From Candidatus Thioglobus sp. (GTDB lineage: Bacteria > Pseudomonadota > Gammaproteobacteria > PS1 > Pseudothioglobaceae), in NCBI GenBank assembly GCA_015163925.1, contig JAAOIF010000065.1, forward strand, positions 1 to 6,565: a stretch of DNA of 6,565 nt, written 5' to 3'. The notes under the pieces were generated by a model that worked only from the letters and a program-made list of their open reading frames with translations, was not told the origin of the DNA and did not search any database. The position numbers and the translations under genes were made by a program. Position 1 is the stretch's first letter; each line of letters opens with the position of its first letter. Below, in pieces: positions 1-6,464 of this stretch.

Positions 1-2
1 TT

Positions 3-350
3 ATTGCTCGGGGTTTTGATGTGGTTTCCGGCGGCACAGATGACCATTTATTTTTGGTCAGCTTCATCACTCAAGGCCTGACCGGCAAGGCGGTAGATGC
101 CGCTCTGGGCCATGCAAATATTACTGTAAATATGAATGCGGTGCCAAATGATCCGCAATCGCCATTTATCACCAGCGGCATTCGGGTCGGCACTCCGGCG
201 GTTACCACACGGGGTTTTAGCGAGTCCGACTGCGTGGATTTAGCCGGCTGGATGTGTGATATTTGTGATGATTTGGATGATGAAAATCTGCTTGGCAAAG
301 TGCGTGAAAAAGTGGCAAAAGTTTGCGCTAAATATCCAGTTTACGGCTAA
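3..350 (+). CDS. glyA: Serine hydroxymethyltransferase, C-terminal part (5' end outside window)
   Basis: GlyA is the cytoplasmic PLP enzyme that converts serine plus tetrahydrofolate into glycine plus 5,10-methylene-THF, the main source of one-carbon units. The reading frame is open from base 3 and gives the last 115 residues of a protein usually near 417 residues, so the PLP lysine and most of the catalytic domain lie upstream of the window. Family landmarks are VSGGTD at the start, NITVN, VPNDP and SGIRVGTPA. The Arg of SGIR (codon 183-185) corresponds to the arginine that binds the substrate carboxylate. The tail WMCDI...KYPVYG matches the normal GlyA end, so the 3' end is intact. The GTG at 21 is an internal valine codon, not a start. 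The stop lies two bases before nrdR, implying co-transcription; glyA-nrdR adjacency is common in proteobacteria. Identification is very secure. Confidence 0.97.
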   Translation: MARGFDVVSGGTDDHLFLVSFITQGLTGKAVDAALGHANITVNMNAVPNDPQSPFITSGIRVGTPAVTTRGFSESDCVDLAGWMCDICDDLDDENLLGKVREKVAKVCAKYPVYG

Positions 351-352
351 AT

Positions 353-805
353 ATGCGCTGCCCATTTTGTCAGTCTGATGACACTAAAGTTTTGGACACT
401 CGGCTGTTAGATGACGGCTCACAGGTGCGAAGAAGGCGCGAATGCACGGCTTGCTCGGAGCGTTATTCCACCCGAGAAACAGTTGATTTGAATGTTCCCA
501 GATTGATAAAAAGAGATGATTCTCGCGAGAGTTTTGCTGAGGCAAAATTGCGCTCGGGGCTGCTCAAAGCCTTAGAAAAACGACCGGTTAAAACCGCTAA
601 AATTGAGACTTCGGTGCAGCGAATTGTGCATAAATTAATGACTCAATCCGAGCGCGAAGTGCCGAGTGCGAAAATCGGCGAATGGGTGATGGAGGAGCTA
701 AAAAGTTTGGACGAAGTGGCTTATATCCGCTTTGCATCAGTGTATCGGCAGTTTCAGGATATTGAAGCTTTTAAAAATGAGATTGATAAATTGATGAATA
801 AATAA
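353..805 (+). CDS. nrdR: Transcriptional repressor NrdR (ribonucleotide reductase regulator)
   Basis: NrdR senses ATP/dATP and represses ribonucleotide reductase operons by binding NrdR boxes. The 150-residue length is typical. An N-terminal zinc ribbon is formed by C3/C6 (MRCPFC) and C31/C34 (CTAC), with the basic stretch RRRREC at 26-31 that belongs to the DNA-binding module. An ATP-cone domain follows at about 49-139, beginning with PRLIKRD and ending with YIRFASVYRQF near 124-134. The ATG at 353 is required for the canonical MRCPFC start and comes two bases after the glyA stop. No strong Shine-Dalgarno sequence is visible, so translation may be coupled to glyA. The stop TAA shares its last base with the ATG of radA (TAATG). 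No nrd operon or NrdR box was recognised in the window, so its targets are elsewhere. All key residues are present. Confidence 0.97.
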   Translation: MRCPFCQSDDTKVLDTRLLDDGSQVRRRRECTACSERYSTRETVDLNVPRLIKRDDSRESFAEAKLRSGLLKALEKRPVKTAKIETSVQRIVHKLMTQSEREVPSAKIGEWVMEELKSLDEVAYIRFASVYRQFQDIEAFKNEIDKLMNK

Positions 806-1359
806 TGGCAAAAGCGAAGGTTGAATTTATCTGTCGAGAATGCGGCGCGGCACATCCACAGTGGGCTGGACAGTGCTTGGATTGCAGCGCTTGGAACACT
901 TTGGAGGAAATTATCATACCGGCAAGCACCAGCTCTAAGCCTGAAATTTTGCAAGATTTGCCGGCTTCAAAAGTGCAAAATCTGTCCGAAGTTACCATTG
1001 AAAATAAAACCAGACTTTCAACTGGTCTGACCGAGCTTGATAGAACCCTCGGCGGCGGGCTGGTTGATGGTTCTGTGGTGTTGATTGGCGGCGATCCGGG
1101 CATCGGCAAATCAACCCTAATTCTGCAAGCGCTGGCGTGCATTAACAAAAAGCATCCGCCAATTGGCAGCTCGCCGGTGTTAATATTATCAAGCAAAATC
1201 GGCTCAATTTGCCCAATCAATTCATACGCAAAATACACAAACCAGCCGCCGCTAAAGGGCAAATCTGGCTCATTATTACTAAATTTGATGCTTTTAGAGA
1301 GCTTGCTGAGAAAATCAAAATCGGCTAAATCATTCAAAATAATGCTCCGCTGCGGGTGA
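805..1359 (+). CDS. radA: RadA/Sms N-terminal fragment; chimeric ORF, C-terminus lost
   Basis: RadA is a RecA-like ATPase that promotes branch migration in recombinational repair. This 184-codon ORF starts correctly, with its ATG overlapping the nrdR stop. It carries the zinc finger C10-x2-C13...C24-x2-C27 (CRECG...CLDC, followed by AWNTLEE) and the linker TGLTELDRTLGGGLVDGS leading to Walker A GGDPGIGKST at 95-104. The family match continues through QALACINKKHP (about residue 118, base 1158) and then stops. Residues from about 119 to 184 are the out-of-frame antisense of a pabB-like gene read on the other strand. Walker B, the KNRFG motif and the Lon-like C-terminal domain are missing; full RadA is about 450-460 residues. 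As it stands the product could not be a working RadA. The genuine radA part is about 805-1158. It is either a real deletion pseudogene or the edge of a chimeric join. Confidence 0.9.
   Translation: MAKAKVEFICRECGAAHPQWAGQCLDCSAWNTLEEIIIPASTSSKPEILQDLPASKVQNLSEVTIENKTRLSTGLTELDRTLGGGLVDGSVVLIGGDPGIGKSTLILQALACINKKHPPIGSSPVLILSSKIGSICPINSYAKYTNQPPLKGKSGSLLLNLMLLESLLRKSKSAKSFKIMLRCG
1158..1167. repeat. 10-base perfect palindrome at the radA/pabB junction
   Basis: GCCAATTGGC is its own reverse complement. It lies exactly where the family match of RadA (read from the left) and of PabB (read from the right) both run out. The palindrome is seen directly. That it marks the breakpoint is inferred from the protein patterns, and the true break could be several bases either side. 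A palindrome of this length also occurs by chance. Confidence 0.6.
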
Positions 1360-1484
1360 GCAAATAAAATTGAGAAGCGATTATTATCGTTGTGGCTGGC
1401 GCTTTCAAGCAAAAAAGGATAACGCTGTGGATGGAAATGGCACAAGCGCTCAAAGGCTAAATTTGGAATGGATAAAACTTTCAC
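1160..1484 (-). CDS. pabB: Aminodeoxychorismate synthase component I (PabB), N-terminal fragment
   Basis: PabB makes 4-amino-4-deoxychorismate from chorismate and ammonia, the first step to p-aminobenzoate and folate. Only about the first 108 residues are present. The frame starts with GTG at 1484, five bases after the cpoB stop, and shows the N-terminal features of the family: YPFLLESAS near 22-30, FSILFAHPQ near 37-45, and the diagnostic LPFSGGWFVYFAYEL at 75-89 followed by GQIEP. Family-like sequence ends near ELPIG (residues 105-109). The frame stays open to a stop at 771, but that extension is antisense to radA and nrdR and is not PabB. The chorismate-binding catalytic domain, roughly the last 300 residues, is missing. 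TrpE, a paralogue, is the main alternative, but the GGWFVYFAYEL form and lack of trp neighbours favour PabB. It is probably the last gene of the tol-pal transcription unit. Confidence 0.75.
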
Positions 1485-1489
1485 AAGGC

Positions 1490-2167
1490 TTATTTGGCTT
1501 GGATTTTATCAGTTTTAGCAGTTGTAATCTCCGCCAGCAAAGCCTTAGCCTTAGCGGAAATACTATGATTTGGGAATTTTTTAATCAGAGTTTTTAGTAA
1601 TTTTTCCGCCGCCGGAGTGTTTTTCAGCTGATTTTGCACAAGGGCTAATTCGTATAAAGAGTTGGGAAATTTGGCATGCAAGGCGTAATTTGCCTGAAAA
1701 TCAATGAAAGTTTGCTTGGCATTTTGGTAATCTTCCAATTTCACAAAAACCTTGCCGAGCCAGTAATTAGCATCAGAAATTTGGTTGTTTTCTGGGAAGC
1801 GTTTGCGGTAGTCTTGAAATGCCTCAAGTGCTTGCTGGTGCTGCCCTGAGAGCAATAAATTACGGGCATTAGTGTAGATTTTTTTAGCCGCCCTATCGGC
1901 ATTTTCAAGCCTTGAAATCACAGATTTTGTGGCTCTGTCAGCGGACTTATATTCAAGCAGGCGAAACAGTTCGGAGATTTTTTGCTGATTGTGTTTTTGC
2001 TGCTGTTGTAATTGTTCAATGCTGCCTAATAAATGGCGATTAGCTTTTTTTAGCTGCTTGATTTGGGTGAAATTCTTGGTGGCAACCGCCTCAGTATCAA
2101 TGGCAAAAACGCTCACAGAGGCTGGTGCTATCAGCAAAACGATTAAAACAAAACTAAAATATCGCAT
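1490..2167 (-). CDS. cpoB: CpoB (YbgF), periplasmic TPR protein of the Tol-Pal system
   Basis: CpoB links the Tol-Pal machine to PBP1B-dependent peptidoglycan synthesis so that outer-membrane constriction keeps pace with septal wall building. The 225-residue precursor begins with a signal peptide (hydrophobic stretch at about 5-20, likely cleaved after V20-F21-A22). A coiled-coil, trimerisation-like segment follows at about 34-75, rich in Gln and Leu (SIEQLQQQQKHNQQKISEL). Three TPR-like repeats come next at about 95-125, 132-162 and 169-201, each ending near an F-P, N-Y or F-P-N turn (KRFPENN, YWLGKV...QANY, KKFPNHS). It is somewhat shorter than the E. coli protein of about 263 residues. It starts three bases after the pal stop and ends five bases before the pabB start. 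Position after pal is the standard tol-pal order, which makes the assignment firm. Confidence 0.94.
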   Translation of the reverse strand: MRYFSFVLIVLLIAPASVSVFAIDTEAVATKNFTQIKQLKKANRHLLGSIEQLQQQQKHNQQKISELFRLLEYKSADRATKSVISRLENADRAAKKIYTNARNLLLSGQHQQALEAFQDYRKRFPENNQISDANYWLGKVFVKLEDYQNAKQTFIDFQANYALHAKFPNSLYELALVQNQLKNTPAAEKLLKTLIKKFPNHSISAKAKALLAEITTAKTDKIQAK

Positions 2168-2170
2168 AAA

Positions 2171-2731
2171 TTATTTGCTGGGTTGATAAATAAATTCAAC
2201 TCGCCGATTTTTTGCCCATGCCGACTCGTTATGCCCTGCTGCTACTGGATTTTCCTCGCCGTAGCTGACCACTTGGACTCTGGCGCTCAAGCCTTGATAC
2301 AGCCCTAACACCTCTTTGACGCTGATGGCGCGGTTTTCGCCGAGTGCTAAATTGTATTCACGAGTGCCGCGTTCGTCCGCATGCCCCTCTAAACGCAAAT
2401 CAATTTTGGGATTGTCGCGCATAAAATTGGCGTGTTTGATGATTTCCTGAGTGGTGGCTTCGTCAATGTCAAAACCGTCATAACTAAAGTATAAAACGAA
2501 TTCCACGGCGCTGGATTTTAGCTCCGTGAGCGCTATATTTTCAATACTATTAGCACTGAAATTTGCTGAGTTTTTTGCCGATTTGCTGCTGTCTTGCCAC
2601 TCAAAACTTGAGGTCTCACGGGCAATAACTTCTGGATTTCTATCTTCAACGATAATATTTTTAGAGCTGCCACTTGTGCCACAAGCCGCTAATAGAGCTA
2701 AAAATGGTAATATTAATAATGTATTTTTCAT
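2171..2731 (-). CDS. pal: Pal, peptidoglycan-associated outer-membrane lipoprotein
   Basis: Pal anchors the outer membrane to peptidoglycan and is redistributed by TolB and the Tol complex during division. The ATG at 2731 gives a 186-residue precursor with a lipoprotein signal peptide and lipobox L14-A15-A16-C17, so C17 is the predicted lipidated cysteine. A Ser/Asn-rich linker covers about 18-75. The OmpA-like domain at about 76-184 includes EGHADERGTREYN at 115-127. D119 and R134 are 15 residues apart, matching the spacing of the OmpA-family aspartate and arginine that bind diaminopimelate. The end AKNRRVEFIY is typical. An in-frame codon at 2782 would add 17 residues before the signal peptide and overlap tolB; it is rejected because the ATG at 2731 has a good GGAG seven bases upstream and a proper signal peptide. 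Confidence 0.97.
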   Translation of the reverse strand: MKNTLLILPFLALLAACGTSGSSKNIIVEDRNPEVIARETSSFEWQDSSKSAKNSANFSANSIENIALTELKSSAVEFVLYFSYDGFDIDEATTQEIIKHANFMRDNPKIDLRLEGHADERGTREYNLALGENRAISVKEVLGLYQGLSARVQVVSYGEENPVAAGHNESAWAKNRRVEFIYQPSK

Positions 2732-2738
2732 TTCTTTT

Positions 2739-2742
2739 CTCC
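2739..2742 (-). promoter_or_regulatory. Ribosome binding site that fixes the pal start
   Basis: On the minus strand GGAG lies seven bases before the ATG at 2731, inside the 29-base tolB-pal gap. It is the clearest Shine-Dalgarno sequence in the window and supports the shorter Pal start. It also fits the high Pal:TolB ratio known in other bacteria, although that link is inference. Confidence 0.75.
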
Positions 2743-2760
2743 GATAATTAAACGCTAATT

Positions 2761-4035
2761 TTATTCTAAATAAGTCGACCAATTCGGCTCTCTTACCTCT
2801 GCATTTTGCGAAGACAGCTGATAAGAACGCTGCCCTTGCACTGAAACCACCGACAGCAAGCCTTTACCGTTACTATTAGTGGAAAAAATAATCATATCGC
2901 CATTTGGTGAAAAATATGGCGATTCGTCCAATTTGCTATCAGTTACAACGCTCAAATCCTGCGTGGCAATATCCAAAGTGGCAATCCGATAATCATTATT
3001 TACCCGATGCACCAGAGCGAGGCTTTTGCCATCAGGCGAAAACACTGCTTTGGCGTTATAAGTGCCCTCAAAAGTTGCCCGTTTAATTCTGCCATTGCTT
3101 AGATTTTTGATGTAAATTTGCACTTGCCCAGAGCGATTTGAAGTGAAAACCAAGTGCTTGGAATCTGGCGAATAACTTGCCTCAGTGTCAATGCTTGGAT
3201 TGCTGGTCAAACGCTGCAAAGCCTTATCAGATAAGGTGTAAGAGTAAATATCCTTATTGCCATTTTTGGATAAAGTCAGCAGCAAACTTTTGCCATTCGG
3301 ATGCCAGCTCGGCGATGAAGCAATGCCGTCAAAACTTGGTAATTTCTCAATTTTCCGCCGTGAATACGGATACCAAATAAACACTTCTGAGCGCCCATTT
3401 TGAAAAGAAACATAGGCAATTTTTTTATTTTCATAAGAGCGCTCAGGCGACCAAACAGGCGATAAGATAGGGGTTTTAAGCTTGATTTTACTTTTTACAT
3501 TATGAGCATCAGAATCTGAAATATTCAGCTGATAAACCCGCTCGCCGGCCTTATTTTTAGCAACTGTAACATAAGTTAGTAAAGTGTTAAATGAGCCACT
3601 TTCGCCCAGCAAAGCCTCGTAAATATGGTCGCTGAGCTGATGGGCAACTTTGCGAAAACCGCTCAAATGCACTCTTGTGGACTTGCTAAATAATTTTTTA
3701 TTGCTATAAACATCAAATAAAGTTGCTGAGATTTTATAGATTTTCTCACTCTGCTGCTCAATAGTTCCGCTGACCACAGCCTCAATTCCACGCTGTTTCC
3801 AGTGCTCAGAGTCAAATTCCTCAAGCGAATCTGCTACAAATACATCAAAACGACCGGAGCGTTCTAAATTATTTCTGATGATTTCGGCGCTGGTTTTATC
3901 CTGAGCTCCAGCGCCGATTAGCTCAAAATCACTTATTACAATCGGCAAAGGATTTTTGTCTTTTTTGACCACACTGACCTCTAAAATCGCCTGTGCGGCG
4001 CTGATTAGTAATAAAAATAAAACAATAAATCTCAT
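2761..4035 (-). CDS. tolB: TolB, periplasmic beta-propeller protein of Tol-Pal
   Basis: TolB binds Pal in the periplasm and is pulled off it by TolA, driving Pal mobility and outer-membrane constriction. The 424-residue precursor has a signal peptide (about 1-16, MRFIV...SAAQA, cleavage probably after A16). An N-terminal alpha/beta domain covers about 20-150 (PIVISDFE, NNLERSGRFDVF, VVSGTIEQ). A six-bladed propeller follows at about 190-420, marked by repeated WSPDGK-like motifs: PVWSPE 193, PSWHPNGK 242, ASYSPDSK 287, AVFSPDGK 330, PYFSPNGD 373 and PNWS 417. Length and order match the family. The ATG overlaps the iscX stop by one base (TAATG on the minus strand), suggesting coupled translation. 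The stop is 29 bases before pal. tolQRA is not between iscX and tolB, so the inner-membrane motor must be encoded elsewhere. Nothing looks damaged. Confidence 0.97.
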   Translation of the reverse strand: MRFIVLFLLLISAAQAILEVSVVKKDKNPLPIVISDFELIGAGAQDKTSAEIIRNNLERSGRFDVFVADSLEEFDSEHWKQRGIEAVVSGTIEQQSEKIYKISATLFDVYSNKKLFSKSTRVHLSGFRKVAHQLSDHIYEALLGESGSFNTLLTYVTVAKNKAGERVYQLNISDSDAHNVKSKIKLKTPILSPVWSPERSYENKKIAYVSFQNGRSEVFIWYPYSRRKIEKLPSFDGIASSPSWHPNGKSLLLTLSKNGNKDIYSYTLSDKALQRLTSNPSIDTEASYSPDSKHLVFTSNRSGQVQIYIKNLSNGRIKRATFEGTYNAKAVFSPDGKSLALVHRVNNDYRIATLDIATQDLSVVTDSKLDESPYFSPNGDMIIFSTNSNGKGLLSVVSVQGQRSYQLSSQNAEVREPNWSTYLE

Positions 4036-4226
4036 TATTTTTCTTCAATCCAGTTCATTTGAATTGCCTCAAGGATTTTTTCGCCGGATTTTTCTGGCTC
4101 ATCGGCAAAATCCTCCAAAGCAATTACCATTTTATGCAAATCAACAAAATTAACAAATTTTGGGTCAAAATCAGGGTACGCCTCGTCTAAGGCGATGGCA
4201 ATTTCTAACGAATCAGTCCAAATCAT
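4035..4226 (-). CDS. iscX: IscX (YfhJ), Fe-S cluster assembly accessory protein
   Basis: IscX is a small acidic protein that binds the cysteine desulfurase IscS and iron, and modulates cluster assembly, in competition with frataxin. The 63-residue length matches the family. Sequence signs are WTDSLEIAIALDEAYPDFDP at the start, VDLHKMVIALEDFADEP in the middle (E. coli has a closely similar D-H and LEDF-D-D/E-P pattern) and EKILEAI..NWIEE at the end. The ATG at 4226 has AAGG five bases upstream. IscX normally ends the isc operon after fdx. Here it instead precedes tolB, overlapping it by one base, and no isc gene is visible. Co-expression with tolB is therefore predicted, but a functional link is not. 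Identification is strong despite the small size. Confidence 0.93.
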   Translation of the reverse strand: MIWTDSLEIAIALDEAYPDFDPKFVNFVDLHKMVIALEDFADEPEKSGEKILEAIQMNWIEEK

Positions 4227-4318
4227 AAAAACCTTGCGAAATCAAAATTTATAATTTTAATCAAAATTAAGTTTGTAAAAGTAGAGAATTTAAGCAAAAT
4301 TTGTTTATTGCCCAAAAC
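4227..4318. other. AT-rich spoT-iscX intergenic gap with a short direct repeat
   Basis: This 92-base gap is very AT-rich. The decamer AATCAAAATT occurs at 4240-4249 and 4259-4268, a 19-base period. Between and within these lies a dyad, AAAATT-TAT-AATTTT, at 4244-4258. On the minus strand a weak promoter-like TATAAA lies in this dyad, but no -35 hexamer at normal spacing is convincing. No clear rho-independent terminator follows spoT. The gap may contain the promoter of iscX-tolB-pal-cpoB, or transcription may read through from spoT. The repeats may be no more than low-complexity sequence. Confidence 0.4.
4232..4235 (-). promoter_or_regulatory. Ribosome binding site of iscX
   Basis: Minus-strand AAGG followed by five T residues and then the ATG at 4226. 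This is a reasonable Shine-Dalgarno with short spacing, and it supports independent translation start at iscX after the 92-base gap from spoT. Confidence 0.6.
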
Positions 4319-6415
4319 CTATACCCGTTTGACCGAATGGATAAATTCCAAGCCGCTGATGGCGTATAAAACCTCATCAAGCTTGCTGATATCGGCGACC
4401 ACAATCACCAAATTTAGCACTTTTTTGGAATTGTCTTTTTCATCCACGGCTAAATGCTCAATATTTATGCCGATTTTGGCGATGGTATTAGCGATTGAGG
4501 CAAGTATTCCGCGGCGATTATCAGCCTCAACTTTTATCAAAACTTCAAACTCTTCGCCCTCGTCAGCCTCCCAGTTTATCCCCAGCCATTGCTCGTGTTT
4601 CTGCTTGGCATGAATCAGATTTCCGCAGTCAAACCGATGAATTACCAAGCCCTTAGTCGTAGTCAAAATGCCTGCTACTTTATCGCCCGGAAGCGGGTAA
4701 CAGCAATGCGCCACACTAATCGCCTTGCCCTTTGTTTGCTTGATATTTATGCTTTTAATCGCCCGCGAGCCGTCCTTTGAAATCAGCTTATTTAATACCA
4801 ATGAAACCAACACTTCTGAGAGTCCGATTTTCATATATAAATCCTCTTTGGAATCACACTTCAAATCGCTCAAACAGCCTTGCCACTTGTCTTTGCTGAT
4901 GTTGCCGCAGCCGCTGTAATCTAATGCATTATTCAGCAAATACTCGCCTAATTGTATCAATTCATCGCCTGATTCCTCTTTCAACTTAGCTTTAATTGAA
5001 GATTTTGCTTTGGCAGTAACGGTAATTTGCAGCCATGACGGATGCGGTTTGGCTTTTTTATCGGTAATAATTTCAATGGTTTGCCCAGATTTTAGCTCGG
5101 TGGCAAGCTGACAATCAAGCTTATCAATCTTAGCTTTAAGGGTTCTATTGCCCACATTTGTATGAATTGCATAAGCAAAATCCAACACAGTCGCCCCGAA
5201 AGGTAGCTGAATAATCTCGCCCTGAGGGGTGAATACAAAGACTTCTGAGGCAAATAAATCAGTTTTGGTTTCCTCTAAAAATTCCAATGAAGTGCCAGAA
5301 TTTTGCTGAATTTCCAATAATGAACCAAGCCAATTATTCGCTAATTCCTTAGGATTGCTGTCGTCGCTTTTGTAATGCCAATGGGCGGCGATGCCATATT
5401 CGGAGATAAAATCCATATCTTCGGAGCGAATTTGCACCTCAATAAAAATATTATTAGCTCCAAACAGCACCGTGTGTAAGGATTGATAGCCGTTTGATTT
5501 CGGCAAAGCCACATAATCTTTGAACTTTCCCGGCAGCGGTTTGTATAAATTATGAATAATTCCTAACGCCTGATAGCAGGCTGAGACATCATTTACAACC
5601 ACTCTAAAAGCATACACATCAAGCACTTGCGAGAATTTCAGCTGCTTGATTTTCATTTTATTATAAATACTTACCGGCTGTTTTCTACGCCCAATAATTT
5701 TCACTTGCTGCAAGCCTTCTTGCTTAAAACGATTTTTGATTTCTGCCTGAATATGCTTGATAATTTTTTTGCAATTACCGTAGCGCTTGTTAATTTGACG
5801 CATCAAAACCTTATGGCGAAAGGGATACAAAATCTCAAAACACAAATCATCAAGCTCAATCCGAATATTATTAAGCCCTAAACGCCGAGCAATCGGGGCA
5901 TGAATTTCTGTGGTTTCCTTAGCGATTGCCAGCTGCTTGTCCCGATCCATTGATTTTAGAGTTCGCATATTATGCAAGCGGTCGGCTAATTTAATCATCA
6001 TCACCCGCATATCAGTACTCATCGCCAAAAACAGCTTGCGAAAATTTTGCGCCTGTTTGTCTAAATTAGAGTGAAATTCAAGCCCAGTGAGCTTTGATAC
6101 GCCTTGCACAATATGCGCTACTTCCTCGCCAAAATCCTTGACAATATCCTCTTGTGTCAGCGAAGTATCTTCAATGCAATCGTGCAGTAAGGCTGCGGTA
6201 ATACAATAACAATCAAGTTTCAATTCAGCCAAAATCATTGCCACATTAATCGGATGAAAAACATAAGCCTCACCCGAGCGCCGAAATTGCCCGTCATGAG
6301 CGGTCGCAGCAACGATATAAGCATGATAAATCTGCCCCACTTGTTTTTTAGGCATATAGCCGTCAAGCACCTTGCAGAGGTCGCTAATTAGGATTCTTTT
6401 GCTAAATAAATTCAT
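4319..6415 (-). CDS. spoT: Bifunctional (p)ppGpp synthetase/hydrolase, SpoT/Rel type
   Basis: This is a long RSH enzyme that makes and degrades the stringent-response alarmone (p)ppGpp. With the ATG at 6415 it has 698 residues; E. coli SpoT has about 702. The HD hydrolase domain (about 25-175) keeps H54, H78-D79, E82-D83 and D145 (KLADRLHNM), so hydrolysis should work. The synthetase domain (about 225-350) keeps GRRK at 242-245, VYAFRV at 268-273, NGYQSLHT at 308-315 and EVQIR at 326-330. The charged motif is KFKD at 297-300, close to the RXKD of bifunctional Rel/SpoT and unlike the EXDD of synthetase-only RelA. TGS (about 391-450), a Cys/His region (HCC 570-572, HRFDC 593-597) and C-terminal ACT (about 624-698) complete it. 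A TTG at 6460 would add 15 residues; it is less likely, given family length and the promoter position. In E. coli spoT follows rpoZ; here no rpoZ is visible within 150 bases. Confidence 0.95.
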   Translation of the reverse strand: MNLFSKRILISDLCKVLDGYMPKKQVGQIYHAYIVAATAHDGQFRRSGEAYVFHPINVAMILAELKLDCYCITAALLHDCIEDTSLTQEDIVKDFGEEVAHIVQGVSKLTGLEFHSNLDKQAQNFRKLFLAMSTDMRVMMIKLADRLHNMRTLKSMDRDKQLAIAKETTEIHAPIARRLGLNNIRIELDDLCFEILYPFRHKVLMRQINKRYGNCKKIIKHIQAEIKNRFKQEGLQQVKIIGRRKQPVSIYNKMKIKQLKFSQVLDVYAFRVVVNDVSACYQALGIIHNLYKPLPGKFKDYVALPKSNGYQSLHTVLFGANNIFIEVQIRSEDMDFISEYGIAAHWHYKSDDSNPKELANNWLGSLLEIQQNSGTSLEFLEETKTDLFASEVFVFTPQGEIIQLPFGATVLDFAYAIHTNVGNRTLKAKIDKLDCQLATELKSGQTIEIITDKKAKPHPSWLQITVTAKAKSSIKAKLKEESGDELIQLGEYLLNNALDYSGCGNISKDKWQGCLSDLKCDSKEDLYMKIGLSEVLVSLVLNKLISKDGSRAIKSINIKQTKGKAISVAHCCYPLPGDKVAGILTTTKGLVIHRFDCGNLIHAKQKHEQWLGINWEADEGEEFEVLIKVEADNRRGILASIANTIAKIGINIEHLAVDEKDNSKKVLNLVIVVADISKLDEVLYAISGLEFIHSVKRV

Positions 6416-6464
6416 AATCGGATTTTTAAAATAACCATTTTCAGCCAAGCCCTTAGGCAAATAT

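Noticed and set aside
771..1160. Continuation of the minus-strand pabB frame across radA and into nrdR
   Set aside because: The frame is open, but the sequence is exactly antisense to clearly recognisable RadA and the end of NrdR, and it has no PabB features. It is a shadow extension after the junction.
1160..1359. Novel C-terminal domain on RadA
   Set aside because: Residues after about 118 are the antisense of the PabB N-terminus, so they are not a new domain.
2732..2782. Longer Pal start overlapping tolB
   Set aside because: It would bury the lipoprotein signal peptide behind 17 charged residues and ignores the clear GGAG before the ATG at 2731.
4227..4318. Rho-independent terminator after spoT
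   Set aside because: Only weak AT pairing with mismatches is possible, and there is no GC-rich stem followed by a T run.
4308..4613. Plus-strand ORFs opposite spoT and tolB (for example 4308-4613, 5627-5881 and 3177-3380)
   Set aside because: They are short, antisense to well-supported genes, and show no recognisable domain or ribosome binding site.
6416..6460. TTG start giving a 15-residue longer SpoT
   Set aside because: The family begins near MNLF-like residues, the length with the ATG matches E. coli SpoT, and the candidate promoter would start transcription only a few bases before the TTG.
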